A stretch of DNA of 37,938 bases from Gammaproteobacteria bacterium (GCA_022340215.1 JAJDOJ010000138.1:1-37938), one strand, 5' to 3'. Counted from the first letter of the stretch, positions 23,961-34,303 are shown. Notes: generated from the sequence alone by a model not told the origin. Numbers and translations: made by a program.

Positions 23961-24551
23961 ATGGGATTTATCAGGAACCTTCTGGCGCTCGTCGGACTGC
24001 TGGCGGTCGCGGGTCTGATCTGGGCCTGGGTGCAGTACGGCCACTACGTGCAGAGAATCCGCGAATTCGACGAGGGTGCGGTGGCGGCGTACACGCCGGT
24101 CGTCGAAACACTGCTAGAGACGGGCAATGGCGCCGAAGCCATGATCTGGAAGTTCAAGGTGGCGGACGGCCTGACTCCCGAAGACGTGGAGCAGTCCCTG
24201 AAAGTGGTCGCGAACGAACTCAATTTCAAGAACGTCGGTGAAGACCTCCCGCTCTATCAGGAAGTGTCCGCCCTGAGTGGCAAGGACTACCGGTTCGTAA
24301 AGATCTACATGTTCTGCAATGCCCTGACCGCCGCGAAGATGCTGGATTACAGCGACGCGTTCTCCGCGTTTCTTCCCTGCCGCATCACACTGATCGAGGA
24401 TCCGGACGGCCAGCTCTGGCTCTATACACTCAACATGGACCTCATGATCTACGGCGGCAAGCCGTTGCCGCCGGAACTGAAGGAAGAGGCGATCAAGGTC
24501 AAGGAGATCGTTCGGGAGATCATGGAACGCGGGGCGCAAGGCGACTTCTAG
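23961..24551 (+). CDS. DUF302 family membrane-anchored protein
   Basis: The product is 196 residues, with GAAGAGAGG upstream of ATG 23961. An N-terminal membrane helix covers ~5-25. The DUF302 core follows: NVGEDLPLYQEV, then YRFVKIYMFCNALTAAKML and FLPCRITLIEDPDGQLWLYTL. Conserved Cys residues in MFCNA and LPCRI are typical of this group. The family's function is not firmly known; members occur often in sulfur-oxidising and respiratory gene neighbourhoods. The protein probably faces the periplasm. Confidence 0.8.
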   Translation: MGFIRNLLALVGLLAVAGLIWAWVQYGHYVQRIREFDEGAVAAYTPVVETLLETGNGAEAMIWKFKVADGLTPEDVEQSLKVVANELNFKNVGEDLPLYQEVSALSGKDYRFVKIYMFCNALTAAKMLDYSDAFSAFLPCRITLIEDPDGQLWLYTLNMDLMIYGGKPLPPELKEEAIKVKEIVREIMERGAQGDF

Positions 24552-24606
24552 CTTCGAGCCCGGCAGGGAGAGGCGCCCCAGTCCCGGTTGCCTGCGTGGT
24601 GTTCAT

Positions 24607-24661
24607 GGAAACCGGGGGGAGTGTGTAGACCCCGGATTGCCCCGGTAGGGTACCGGTTTCC
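24607..24661. promoter_or_regulatory. Inverted repeat with nested palindrome upstream of the dynamin-like gene
   Basis: GGAAACCGG (24607-24615) pairs with CCGGTTTCC (24653-24661). The 37 nt between them contain further G-run/C-run pairing. It could be the terminator of the DUF302 gene or a structured leader for the gene starting at 24712. Confidence 0.4.
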
Positions 24662-24711
24662 AGCCGCGAAGCTTCGCTACGTCTAATAGCCAACGCACTA
24701 CAGGCACGATT

Positions 24712-26241
24712 ATGTTTGAAAGAGCGCACAGAAAGATCAAGGATCGCATCGAGAGTCTCCGTGCCCACCTGGCGAACGAGAATCCACTGCTCGTCGGTGT
24801 CATCTCGAGCTTTCAGGATCTGGACAAGGTCGGATATGCCACGGGTCTGCTGACGACCCGGGACACCTACGCAAACCGGGTGGCGTGGTGGCCCATGGTA
24901 TCGATCCTGGGGACCTTTTCCGCCGGCAAGTCGACCTTCATCAACCATTATCTGGGCGCAGACCTGCAGAAGACCGGGAACCAGGCCGTCGACGACAAGT
25001 ACACCGTCATATGCTTTAGCCCCAACCCCGACTCTCTGCTGCTTCCCGGACTGGCGCTGGACGCCGATCCCCGCTTTCCGTTCTACCAGATCAGTGAGGA
25101 GATCGAGAAGGTCGCCAAGGGAGAAGGCGCGCGCGTCGATAGCTACATTCAGTTAAAGACTTGTCCCAATGAAATCGTTCGCGGCAAGATTTTCATCGAC
25201 TCCCCCGGTTTCGATGCGGATCAGCAGAGAAACTCGACGCTGAGAATCACCGACCACATCATCGACCTGTCCGATCTGGTCCTGGTGTTCTTCGATGCCC
25301 GGCATCCGGAACCCGGGGCGATGCGCGATACCCTGGAGCACCTGGTGGCGCGAACCGTGCGCAGGAACGACGCCAGCAAGGTCCTGTTCATCCTGAACCA
25401 GATCGACACCGCGGCCCGCGAAGACAACGCCGAGGAGGTCATATCGGCCTGGCAGCGGGCGCTGGCCCATGGGGGACTGGTGAGCGGCCGGTTCTATACC
25501 ATCTACAACGAAAAGGTGTCGGTCCCGATAGAGAACGAGTCGTTGCGGGATCGCTACCGGCGCAAGCGCGACGCCGACATGGGGGAGATCCACGACAGGA
25601 TTTCACGGGTCAACGGGGAGCGGGTGTACCGGATCATCGGCACACTCGAGAATACCGCCAACGAAATCGAGCACAGGGTGATGCCCGGTCTGCGGGACGC
25701 CATGAGGTCGTGGCGCAAGCGCACACTGCTTCTGGACGCCGTCATCATGCTTCCGTTGCTGGCGTTATTGCTCTGGATCACGATCCGGGCGGGATACTGG
25801 CAGGGATTGACCTTCGCTCCGTCCTGGCTGGAGCAGGTCGAATCCCGCGGCGCTGTCGTGGGCCTGCTGATTCTCAAACTGGTCGTTTTGCTCGGGGTGC
25901 TGCATCTCAGTATCCGCTATCTGGTGGCACGCCGCATGCGATCGAAACTGCCGGTAAGGGGTATCGCAGGCAATGTGGCAGCGGCCTTCAAGCGGAACAC
26001 GCGCTGGTGGCGGAGCATCTTCCGCCGGACCCCGATCGGATGGAACCAGTTCACCCGCAAACGCGTGACCGAGGTGAGGGACGGCGCAGATCGTTTTGTG
26101 CAGACGCTCAACGAGCAGTTTACGGACCCCTCCGGTGTTGCCACCGGTCAACCGGCAGGCGACGAGCAGGCATCGCCGCAGGGAAGCGGGCAAGGCGACG
26201 ATCAGCCTCCGGTCCAGCAATCGACTGGTGCGGCAACCTGA
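24712..26241 (+). CDS. Dynamin/EHD-like membrane GTPase
   Basis: The product is 509 residues. The GTPase motifs are G1 GTFSAGKST at 67-75, G3 DSPG at 163-166 with following FDAD, and G4 NQID at 229-232. The layout is a helical N-terminal segment, a G-domain to about 280, and helical segments. Two membrane helices near 348-370 and 383-405 and a basic cytoplasmic part follow, then a disordered Gln/Gly/Pro tail (GSGQGDDQPPVQQ). EHD- and dynamin-like proteins bend or remodel membranes. Integral helices instead of a lipid-binding paddle fit several bacterial members. It is convergent with mreD. Confidence 0.85.
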   Translation: MFERAHRKIKDRIESLRAHLANENPLLVGVISSFQDLDKVGYATGLLTTRDTYANRVAWWPMVSILGTFSAGKSTFINHYLGADLQKTGNQAVDDKYTVICFSPNPDSLLLPGLALDADPRFPFYQISEEIEKVAKGEGARVDSYIQLKTCPNEIVRGKIFIDSPGFDADQQRNSTLRITDHIIDLSDLVLVFFDARHPEPGAMRDTLEHLVARTVRRNDASKVLFILNQIDTAAREDNAEEVISAWQRALAHGGLVSGRFYTIYNEKVSVPIENESLRDRYRRKRDADMGEIHDRISRVNGERVYRIIGTLENTANEIEHRVMPGLRDAMRSWRKRTLLLDAVIMLPLLALLLWITIRAGYWQGLTFAPSWLEQVESRGAVVGLLILKLVVLLGVLHLSIRYLVARRMRSKLPVRGIAGNVAAAFKRNTRWWRSIFRRTPIGWNQFTRKRVTEVRDGADRFVQTLNEQFTDPSGVATGQPAGDEQASPQGSGQGDDQPPVQQSTGAAT

Positions 26242-26394
26242 TGAATCGATCGCCCGGCCAAGCCCATCGCTGGATTTTTTAAGGCGCGGTCTGAACTGGG
26301 GCGGGCGTTGGATTTCCAGGTCGAGTAGTGACGAGCGCCGGATGGGTGACCCCGCTGTTCCGCTCCTGAACCTATCTGTCTATCAGGAGATCGC

Positions 26395-26880
26395 CTAGAA
26401 CCGGATCGCCCGCCGGCGCAGTGACCGCAGCACGGGAAATATCAGAGGCCAGGCCAGTGCGCTGGATAGCAGGGGTGCCCAGTATAGCGCGGTGCCAGGG
26501 GCATGCCCGCTCATTCCTAGCACCCAGTGTGAGATGCCCAGGTAGGGAACGAGCAGCAACGCGACAGTGGCGGCCTGTTGCGCAAGGGGAAAGACCCTGA
26601 CCCGCTGGTACAGGTGCAGCACGATGTAGACCGTAACGGCGAAACCGAGCGCGTGCTGGCCGAGCAGCGATCCCTGTATCGCATCCATCAGCAGTCCCGT
26701 CGACCAGGCAACTCCCACACCGACCGAGGCGGGCAGCGCCATGCTCCAATACATCAGCACGAGCAGCACCCACTCCGGTCGGTACGGGCGAAGCCAGTCC
26801 GGCATCGGAACGATGGCGAGTACGATGGCGCCGAGCAGTGTGAGTGCGATCGTGAGCGCTAGTGTGGATGATTGACGCAT
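26395..26880 (-). CDS. mreD: Rod-shape determining protein MreD
   Basis: The product is 161 residues and nearly all hydrophobic, with five or six membrane helices. The family pattern includes RPYRPEWVLLVLMYW near residue 32 and the central GLLMDAIQGSLLGQHALGF segment. It is part of the elongasome that guides lateral cell-wall synthesis, with MreB, MreC, RodA and PBP2. The ATG is one base away from the mreC stop, confirming the operon. Confidence 0.93.
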   Translation of the reverse strand: MRQSSTLALTIALTLLGAIVLAIVPMPDWLRPYRPEWVLLVLMYWSMALPASVGVGVAWSTGLLMDAIQGSLLGQHALGFAVTVYIVLHLYQRVRVFPLAQQAATVALLLVPYLGISHWVLGMSGHAPGTALYWAPLLSSALAWPLIFPVLRSLRRRAIRF

Positions 26881-26881
26881 C

Positions 26882-27826
26882 CTAGCGAGCCGATCCTTCC
26901 GGGTGTCCGATGGGCGGGTTGGGGAGGCGGGCCACACTCGATGCGCCCGGGTTCGCGCTGGTCGCGGCAAGGTTGCGATCCTGCCGGGCGAATCCCGGCG
27001 AATCTGGTTTCCACCAGACCAGGAGTACCTCGCGGCTGCGGTCCAGCCGGGCCAGGGGACGGGCAACCACTCGTGCAAAAGCCTCCCCAGGAAGCCGTTC
27101 GACCTCGGTGATCTCGGCAACGGGGTAGTCCGACGGGAACCGTCCACCGAGTCCGGAGGTGCTAGCAATGTCGCCGGCCAGGATATCGGTATCCGCCGGG
27201 ATGTGCGGCAGGAGCAGGCGGTCGGGTTGCCCGGTTCCCACGGCCAGGGTGCGCAGGCCGCTGCGATTGATCTGCACCGGGATTGCATGGCTCGGATCGG
27301 AGATCAGTATAGCGGTTGCGCTCACCGAATTGACGTTTGTCACCTGTCCCATGACCCCGTTTGCGTCCAGGATCGGCTGGCCTTCGTAGATGCCCTGCGT
27401 CTCGCCCTTGTCGATGATTACCGTTTGACGAAACGGGTCCATGTCGACCGACAGCAGCTCCGCGACGAGGACCCGCTCTCTGTCGAAACGTTCAGCCGAT
27501 GAGAGCAGGTCGCGAAGACGGTCGTTCTCAGTTTTCAGGGCCTCGAAGCTGAGCAGCCGCCTCTTCAACTGAAGCCGCTCTTCGCGTAATCGTTCGATCT
27601 CCGCGATCAGGGAGGCGCGTGAACCGAGCTGGTCGGACGCCCAGTGTGCGGCGGCCGTCGGAAGGTCGACCAGGGTCTGCACGGGATAGGCGATGAGCGT
27701 CAGGACTTCGCGCGCGGGCACGAGCACAGTGGTGCGACGATCCAGGGTCATCAGGACGATTGAGGCGATGGCGAGCGCGAGGAAACGCGTCGTGATCCAC
27801 GGCCCGATGGAGAACAGCGGTTTGAT
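26882..27826 (-). CDS. mreC: Rod-shape determining protein MreC, apparent ATC start
   Basis: The first ATG (27751) would give 289 residues and remove the membrane anchor. The same frame extends upstream through IKPLFSIGPWITTRFLALAI, the normal MreC N-terminus and anchor helix. The codon where family members have the initiator Met is ATC (27826-27824, minus strand). A perfect GGGAGG lies 6 nt in front of it (27838-27833). I therefore start at 27826 (314 residues), as either a rare AUC start or a base-call error. A coiled coil follows (IAEIERLREERLQLKRRLLSFEALK), then the periplasmic beta domains (VIIDKGETQGIYEGQPILDANGVMGQV). The end is Asn/Pro/Arg-rich. MreC is the periplasmic organiser of the elongasome. 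Confidence 0.9.
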   Translation of the reverse strand: MKPLFSIGPWITTRFLALAIASIVLMTLDRRTTVLVPAREVLTLIAYPVQTLVDLPTAAAHWASDQLGSRASLIAEIERLREERLQLKRRLLSFEALKTENDRLRDLLSSAERFDRERVLVAELLSVDMDPFRQTVIIDKGETQGIYEGQPILDANGVMGQVTNVNSVSATAILISDPSHAIPVQINRSGLRTLAVGTGQPDRLLLPHIPADTDILAGDIASTSGLGGRFPSDYPVAEITEVERLPGEAFARVVARPLARLDRSREVLLVWWKPDSPGFARQDRNLAATSANPGASSVARLPNPPIGHPEGSAR

Positions 27827-27914
27827 GCAGGGCCTCCCGCGGCATGGTGAACTCGGATGGTGGTCCCTGCCCGAGCGCAGTAGGTTACGATGGGGCCGGG
27901 CCTTCGTCAGCTAC

Positions 27915-28077
27915 TAAGGCGATTGCCGGAAAATGGCATACCAGATTGCGCCGGATTTTCGTTCGTCATCAAGGCGCGACATCAGGCGCATAGTCTAACT
28001 ATGTCACTGTTGTCGCAACACGGAGGACGGACGAAAAGACAAACAGGATGGTATGTCATTTGACAGAAATCGCCTAA
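27915..28077 (-). mobile_element. MITE-like hairpin element, copy 2, between mreB and mreC
   Basis: This 163-bp segment is the reverse complement of 12313-12477 with few differences. Ends TAAGGCGATTGCC and, on the right, AAATCGCCTAA form the terminal inverted repeats. It occupies most of the 286-bp gap between the mreB stop and the mreC start, and as RNA would fold into a long hairpin inside the mreBCD transcript. Confidence 0.85.
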
Positions 28078-28112
28078 GGTTCCTGGAAAGCAACCGAGGG
28101 CTTCCCGCCAGA

Positions 28113-29201
<1,089 letters not shown>

Positions 29202-29315
29202 CTATTTTGGAATCGTACTCTAGCAGCGGCCCTGGCTTTGGGCAAGGCGACCGGATATGTTACTGTCCGGTGCCCTGGAAACGAGTCGGGACAGCATACC
29301 TTACGGAGAGGTTTC

Positions 29316-29603
29316 ATGGCCCTGAGCCCTGAAGACGTCAGGAAAATCGCGGAGTTGGCCAGACTCTCCGTCGACGAGGAGGAGATCCCGGGATACGTGC
29401 GCAGCCTGTCCGACATCCTGGATTTCGTCAGGCAGATGAACGACGTGGACACACAGGGTGTGACGCCAATGGCGCACCCGCTGCCCATGTCGCAGCCATT
29501 GCGCCCGGATGTGGTGACCGAAGAGAACCAGCGGGATGCGTTTCAGGCCATCTCGCCCCGGGTGGAAAGGGGCCATTTCCTGGTCCCCAGGGTTATCGAA
29601 TAG
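29316..29603 (+). CDS. gatC: Asp/Glu-tRNA amidotransferase subunit C
   Basis: The product is 95 residues from ATG 29316, with GGAGAGG upstream. The family pattern is full length: SPEDVRKIAELARLSVDEEE, SLSDILDFVRQMNDVDTQGVTPM, then LRPDVVTEENQRDAF at the C-terminus. GatC stabilises GatA and GatB in the complex that amidates misacylated Asp-tRNA(Asn) or Glu-tRNA(Gln). It starts the gatCAB operon. Confidence 0.95.
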   Translation: MALSPEDVRKIAELARLSVDEEEIPGYVRSLSDILDFVRQMNDVDTQGVTPMAHPLPMSQPLRPDVVTEENQRDAFQAISPRVERGHFLVPRVIE

Positions 29604-29696
29604 CAGGGTGGAAACCGTCTGCGCCGGCCCGCCGGCTGGCCATTGCGCGGCATTCACCTACAACGGAATTCCTCCAGGCACAGGAAATCAAGATCG

Positions 29697-31151
29697 ATGC
29701 ACGAGTTGTCGATTGCCCAGATCGGTGAGCGGCTGCGGTCCGGAGAAATCTCCAGCCAGCGGCTTACCCGACAATTCCTCGATCGCATCGAGGCGCTCGA
29801 TGCGCAGCTGAACAGCCTGATCACGGTTACGGCGGATTCCGCGCTGGAACAGGCGCGGCGCGCGGACGAGCGCCTGAGCGCCGGTGACGCGGGTCCCCTG
29901 ACAGGTGTGCCGATCGTCCACAAGGACATCTTCTGCAGCCGCGGTGTGCGGACCTCCTGCGGTTCGCGCATGCTGGACAACTTCATCTCTCCCTACGATG
30001 CGACCGTAGTGGAACGGTTCGACCGGGCAGGGGCGGTATGCCTGGGCAAGGCCAATATGGACGAGTTCGCCATGGGCTCCTCCAACGAGACCAGCTACTA
30101 CGGTCCCGTGAGAAACCCGTGGGACGTCGAGCGCGTTCCAGGTGGATCTTCGGGCGGGTCCGCAGCATCGGTCGCGGCACGGTTGGCGGCAGGCGCGACG
30201 GGCACCGATACAGGGGGATCGATCCGTCAGCCGGCCGCGCTCTGCGGCATCACCGGGCTGAAGCCGACCTATGGGCGGGTGTCGCGCTGGGGGATGATCG
30301 CATTTGCCTCCAGCCTGGACCAGGGTGGCCCGCTGGCCCGTTCGGCCGAGGACTGCGCCCTGATGCTCTCCGTCATGGCGGGCCACGACGCGAGGGATTC
30401 CACCAGCGTGCGGCGCGAGGTCCCGGACTACCGCGCTGGTCTGCAGAGGCCGCTTGCGGGACTCAGGATCGGGTTGCCCCGGGAGTATTTCGCTGAAGGC
30501 ATCGATTCGGCGGTCGTGGAAACGATCTTTACCGCACTGGAGGTCATCAAGGGGCTGGGCGCCGAAGTCGTCGACATCAGCCTGCCGAACGCACCACTTG
30601 CCGTGCCGGCCTACTACGTCGTGGCACCGGCCGAGTGCTCGTCCAACCTGGCCCGGTTCGACGGTGTGCGGTACGGCTACCGCTGCGAGGATCCACGCGA
30701 TCTGCACGACCTGTATGTGCGCAGCCGGAGCGACGGATTCGGCGACGAGGTCAAGCGCCGCATCATGATCGGCACCTACGCGCTGTCCAGCGGTTACTAC
30801 GACGCCTACTACCTCAAGGCGCAGCAGATCCGCAGACTGATCAGCGACGACTTCGAGAGGGCCTTTGAGACGGTCGACGTGATCGCCAGTCCCACCTCGC
30901 CCACGACGGCCTTCCGCCTTGGCGAGCGCGTGGACGATCCCATCACGATGTATCTCTCGGACGTCAATACCATCGCCGCGAACCTGGCGGGACTGCCGGC
31001 GGTGTCGATGCCGGCAGGATTTTCCGATCGCCTTCCCGTCGGGATGCAGATGATCGGGAATTATTTCGCCGAAGCGATGCTGCTGGGCGTGGCGCACCAG
31101 TACCAGCAGCACACCGACTGGCACTTCAAGGTGCCGCCCGGGTTTGAATAG
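29697..31151 (+). CDS. gatA: Asp/Glu-tRNA amidotransferase subunit A
   Basis: The product is 484 residues. ATG 29697 gives the normal N-terminus MHELSIAQI; the upstream open codons are not conserved. The amidase-signature catalytic triad is present: Lys76 in VHKDIF, Ser151 in PGGSSGGSA and Ser175 in TGGSIRQPA, with the same spacing as in characterised GatA. It releases ammonia from glutamine and channels it to GatB. Confidence 0.97.
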   Translation: MHELSIAQIGERLRSGEISSQRLTRQFLDRIEALDAQLNSLITVTADSALEQARRADERLSAGDAGPLTGVPIVHKDIFCSRGVRTSCGSRMLDNFISPYDATVVERFDRAGAVCLGKANMDEFAMGSSNETSYYGPVRNPWDVERVPGGSSGGSAASVAARLAAGATGTDTGGSIRQPAALCGITGLKPTYGRVSRWGMIAFASSLDQGGPLARSAEDCALMLSVMAGHDARDSTSVRREVPDYRAGLQRPLAGLRIGLPREYFAEGIDSAVVETIFTALEVIKGLGAEVVDISLPNAPLAVPAYYVVAPAECSSNLARFDGVRYGYRCEDPRDLHDLYVRSRSDGFGDEVKRRIMIGTYALSSGYYDAYYLKAQQIRRLISDDFERAFETVDVIASPTSPTTAFRLGERVDDPITMYLSDVNTIAANLAGLPAVSMPAGFSDRLPVGMQMIGNYFAEAMLLGVAHQYQQHTDWHFKVPPGFE

Positions 31152-31161
31152 CTTTTTGGTG

Positions 31162-31237
31162 AGGTCCGCTTCGCTTGACCCACCCTCGTTGGCGAGTCTC
31201 AAATTGGTAGGCCGGATCAAGCGCAGCGGATCCGGCA
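31162..31237. repeat. Pair of inverted REP-like palindromes between gatA and gatB
   Basis: One unit is GTAG (31207-31210) followed by GCCGGATC (31211-31218), a 10-nt loop AAGCGCAGCG and GATCCGGC (31229-31236), a perfect 8-bp stem with the GTAG head typical of REP sequences. The other, at about 31162-31190, is GGTGAGGTC-CGCTTCGCTT-GACCCACC. It has the complementary loop and opposite orientation, with one bulge in the stem. Such pairs (BIMEs) are moved by RAYT transposases; none is in the window. Confidence 0.75.
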
Positions 31238-31270
31238 TCATTTCAATACAGCCTTTCGGAATCTGGAAAG

Positions 31271-32707
31271 ATGCAATGGGAACCTGTCATCGGTCTTGAA
31301 GTCCACGCGCAGCTGGCCACGCGCAGCAAGATCTTCTCCGGTGCCGCGACGGCTTACGGTGCGGAACCGAATACCCAGGCCTGCGCCATCGATCTCGGCT
31401 ATCCGGGGGTATTGCCCGTACTGAACGAAGGCGTCGTTCAGATGGCCATCCGCTTCGGTCTGGCGATCGGTGCCGAGATCGCGCCGCGCTCGGTGTTCGC
31501 GCGCAAGAACTACTTCTATCCCGATCTGCCCAAGGGCTACCAGATCAGTCAGTACGAACTGCCCGTCGTCAGGGGCGGACGGTTGAGCGTCCAGGTTGAC
31601 GCCGAGACCGCCGGGATCGGCATCACCCGGGCACATCTCGAGGAGGACGCCGGCAAATCGCTGCACGAGGATTTCGAGGGCTTGACCGGCATCGACCTCA
31701 ATCGCGCCGGGACACCGCTGCTCGAGATCGTCTCCGAACCCGATATCCGCTCCCCCGCCCAGGCTGTGGCCTACCTGAAGAAGCTGCATGCGCTGGTGCG
31801 CTACCTCGACATCTGCGACGGCAACATGCAGGAGGGCTCGTTCCGCTGCGACGCCAACGTCTCCGTGCGCCCGCGCGGCCGGGAGGCGTTCGGTACCCGG
31901 ACCGAGATCAAGAACCTGAACTCATTCCGATTCGTGGAGCGCGCTATTCAGTACGAGATCGAGCGCCAGATCGACGTGCTGGAAATGGGTGGGGAGGTCA
32001 TTCAGGAAACGCGCCTCTACGACGCCGACGCCGACGAGACCCGGCCCATGCGGTCCAAAGAAGAGGCGAACGACTACCGTTACTTCCCGGACCCAGACCT
32101 TCTACCGCTCGAGATCACCGGGGAGACCGTCGAGGCGGTGCGCGTGACCCTGCCGGAACTGCCGGATGCGAAGCGCGAGCGATTCATCCGGGAATACGGT
32201 TTGAAGGAATACGACGCGGACCTGCTGACCGGTGCGCGCGAGACCGCGGAATATTTCGAGACCGTGGTGCAGCACGCGGGCGGAGATGCGAAACTCGCTG
32301 CCAACTGGGTGAACGGGGATCTGGCCGCGGCGCTCAACCGAGACGCAAGGGGTATCGCGGACAGCCCCGTCTCCGGTGAACGTCTCGGCGGGCTCCTCGC
32401 AAGGATCGGTGACGGGACCATCTCCGGGAAACTCGCCAAGGGCGTTTTCGAGGAGATGTGGACCGGTAACGCCTCGGCCGACGAGATCATCGAGCGCAAG
32501 GGGCTGAAACAGATCACCGACAGTTCCGCCATCGAGGCGATGATCGACGAGGTGATCGCCGCCAGTCCCACCCAGGTGGCGCAGTACCGCTCGGGCAAGA
32601 CCAAGGTGCTCGGTTACTTCGTGGGTCAGGTGATGAAGGCGTCCCGCGGCAAGGCCAGCCCGGCCCAGGTCAATAAGATCCTGAAGAACAAGCTGGGTTC
32701 GTCTTGA
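31271..32707 (+). CDS. gatB: Asp/Glu-tRNA amidotransferase subunit B
   Basis: The product is 478 residues and full length. It begins [15 protein letters not shown], the family hallmark, and contains the signature [19 protein letters not shown] and YRYFPDPDL. The C-terminal YqeY-like tail domain ends [16 protein letters not shown]. GatB activates the tRNA-bound Glu or Asp with ATP and completes amidation. It is separated from gatA by the 119-bp REP-containing gap. A GC-rich hairpin follows the stop. Confidence 0.97.
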   Translation: MQWEPVIGLEVHAQLATRSKIFSGAATAYGAEPNTQACAIDLGYPGVLPVLNEGVVQMAIRFGLAIGAEIAPRSVFARKNYFYPDLPKGYQISQYELPVVRGGRLSVQVDAETAGIGITRAHLEEDAGKSLHEDFEGLTGIDLNRAGTPLLEIVSEPDIRSPAQAVAYLKKLHALVRYLDICDGNMQEGSFRCDANVSVRPRGREAFGTRTEIKNLNSFRFVERAIQYEIERQIDVLEMGGEVIQETRLYDADADETRPMRSKEEANDYRYFPDPDLLPLEITGETVEAVRVTLPELPDAKRERFIREYGLKEYDADLLTGARETAEYFETVVQHAGGDAKLAANWVNGDLAAALNRDARGIADSPVSGERLGGLLARIGDGTISGKLAKGVFEEMWTGNASADEIIERKGLKQITDSSAIEAMIDEVIAASPTQVAQYRSGKTKVLGYFVGQVMKASRGKASPAQVNKILKNKLGSS

Positions 32708-32731
32708 GCCCGGGACCGGCTGGGCCCGGGC
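32708..32731 (+). terminator. GC-rich hairpin after gatB
   Basis: GCCCGGG (32708-32714) pairs with CCCGGGC (32725-32731) around a 10-nt loop directly after the gatB stop. There is no T-tract, so intrinsic termination is uncertain. Confidence 0.4.
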
Positions 32732-32823
32732 ACAAGACAGTGGATGGCCGATTCTTCGTTCCCGCGGCTGGGGGGAATATCCTCAGGCAAATCGTTTCTG
32801 ATGGCGCATAGCCAGAAACCCAA

Positions 32824-33405
32824 GTGAAAACGCTTGTCGTCTACGCGCATCCCAACCCGAGAAGCTTCAATCATGCGCTCTTCCAGACGCTGGTCGTTGG
32901 TCTGCGCGAGGCGGGGCACGAGGTCCGAGTGCGCGACCTTTACGGGGAAGGTTTCGACCCCGTACTTAGTGCGGCGGATCTGGCCGACGCGAGTGCAGGA
33001 AAGGGCCCCGGCGAAGACGTGCGGCGGGAACAGGAATCCATCGTCTGGGCCGAGGCTCTGGTGTTCGTCTATCCGCTCTGGTGGTTCGATCGGCCGGCCC
33101 TGCTGAAGGGCTGGTTCGACCGCGTGTTTACCAACGGGTTCGCGTTTCGATATACGCCGAAGGGCATGGAAGGCCTGCTCCGGCACCACAAGGCCATGGT
33201 GATCGTGACGACCGGTGGTACGGTCCATGATTTCAATGTGATCGGCGTACGCGATCAGATCCTCCGGCCTACGACGGACGGGACCCTGCGGTTCTGCGGG
33301 ATCCATCGCATCGTCGACAAGATCTTCTTCGCCGTACCGCTGGCCAGCGAAGAACAACGCCGCGCCATACTGGAACAGGTCAGGGAACTGGCGAGGACGT
33401 TCTGA
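32824..33405 (+). CDS. NAD(P)H:quinone oxidoreductase, flavodoxin-like fold
   Basis: The product is 193 residues from GTG 32824. It has the Flavodoxin_2 family pattern: KTLVVYAHPNPRSFNHAL at the start (FMN phosphate-binding region), FVYPLWWFDRPALLKGWFDRVF in the middle and IVTTGGTVHDFN (flavin/nicotinamide contact). Relatives include KefF/MdaB-type quinone reductases that carry out two-electron quinone reduction. No KefC-like antiporter is adjacent, so it is probably a stand-alone detoxifying reductase. Its 3' end overlaps the convergent prmC gene by 26 bp. Confidence 0.85.
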   Translation: MKTLVVYAHPNPRSFNHALFQTLVVGLREAGHEVRVRDLYGEGFDPVLSAADLADASAGKGPGEDVRREQESIVWAEALVFVYPLWWFDRPALLKGWFDRVFTNGFAFRYTPKGMEGLLRHHKAMVIVTTGGTVHDFNVIGVRDQILRPTTDGTLRFCGIHRIVDKIFFAVPLASEEQRRAILEQVRELARTF

Positions 33406-34303
33406 GTTCGCCCCGGGGCCAGCGTCCCTCGGTCACCCGGTCATGGCCGGCCGGGTCCTTCAGCGTGCCCACCCCGGAAAAACCCCGTTCCACGAAAAGC
33501 GCCCTGACGGCGTCGCCCTGGGTCGCGCCGTGCTCGAGCAGCAGCCAGCCGCCGGCGAGGTAGTCCGGGGCCTGACTCACGATCCGGCGGATGTCACGCA
33601 GCCCGTCCCCGCCACTCACCAGCGCCTGTCGGGGTTCGTACTTCAAGGATTCGAGATGGGGGTCGCCGGCCTCGACGTAGGGCGGATTTCCGACGACGAG
33701 ATCGAATCGTTCGCCCGCGACGGCACCGAACCAGTCGCCCTGTTTCAGGTTGACGTTGATCGCACCAAGCCGTTTCATATTGTCATTCGCGGTCCGAAGT
33801 GTTTCTGCATCCACGTCGGTGGCCGTGATCTTCCAGTCGGGTCGCTCGATGGCCAGGGCCAGGGCGATCGCACCCGAACCGGTACCGAGATCGAGGACAC
33901 GGGCTCGTCCGCCAGGTTCCCGAGCCAGGGTACGTTCCACCAGAAGCTCGGTCTCCGGGCGCGGGATCAGTACGCCGGGGCCGACGGCCAGTGTCAGCGA
34001 CCAGAATTCCCTGCGCCCCAGCAGGTAGGCAATCGGCTCGCCACGGCGGCGGCGCAGAATCAGCTGCTCGAAGCGCTCGCGCTGCGCGGCGGTGGGGATA
34101 CGGTCGGAATGGGCGTAGAGCAATGTCCGGTCTCCGCCGGCCGCCTCCGACAGCAGCAGTTCCGCATCGAGTCGTGCCGAGCCGCTGCATTGCTCCAGGA
34201 TCCTGGACGCTTCGCGCAGGAGGTCACCCAGGGTGTCACGGCATCGGTCGCCCGGTTCGGCCAAACCAGCGCGCGGAGCCTGGTCAAGGTTGTTGCGAAT
34301 CAT
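33380..34303 (-). CDS. prmC: Release-factor glutamine N5-methyltransferase PrmC (HemK)
   Basis: The product is 307 residues from ATG 34303, 37 bp after the prfA stop. An upstream ATG at 34363 inside prfA is possible. The N-terminal helical domain is followed by the SAM-binding motif VLDLGTGSGAIALALA and the substrate motif VVGNPPYVE, which binds the Gln side chain of the release factor's GGQ loop. It methylates RF1/RF2 and raises termination efficiency. It is encoded directly downstream of its substrate prfA. Confidence 0.95.
   Translation of the reverse strand: MIRNNLDQAPRAGLAEPGDRCRDTLGDLLREASRILEQCSGSARLDAELLLSEAAGGDRTLLYAHSDRIPTAAQRERFEQLILRRRRGEPIAYLLGRREFWSLTLAVGPGVLIPRPETELLVERTLAREPGGRARVLDLGTGSGAIALALAIERPDWKITATDVDAETLRTANDNMKRLGAINVNLKQGDWFGAVAGERFDLVVGNPPYVEAGDPHLESLKYEPRQALVSGGDGLRDIRRIVSQAPDYLAGGWLLLEHGATQGDAVRALFVERGFSGVGTLKDPAGHDRVTEGRWPRGELRTSSPVP

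Noticed and set aside
23499-24044. A 181-codon minus-strand frame in the gap before the DUF302 gene
   Set aside because: It overlaps the start of the DUF302 gene and shows no motif or family pattern; kept only as a gap comment.
29688-31241. A 517-codon open frame on the minus strand opposite gatA
   Set aside because: It is a shadow of a full-length, motif-complete GatA.
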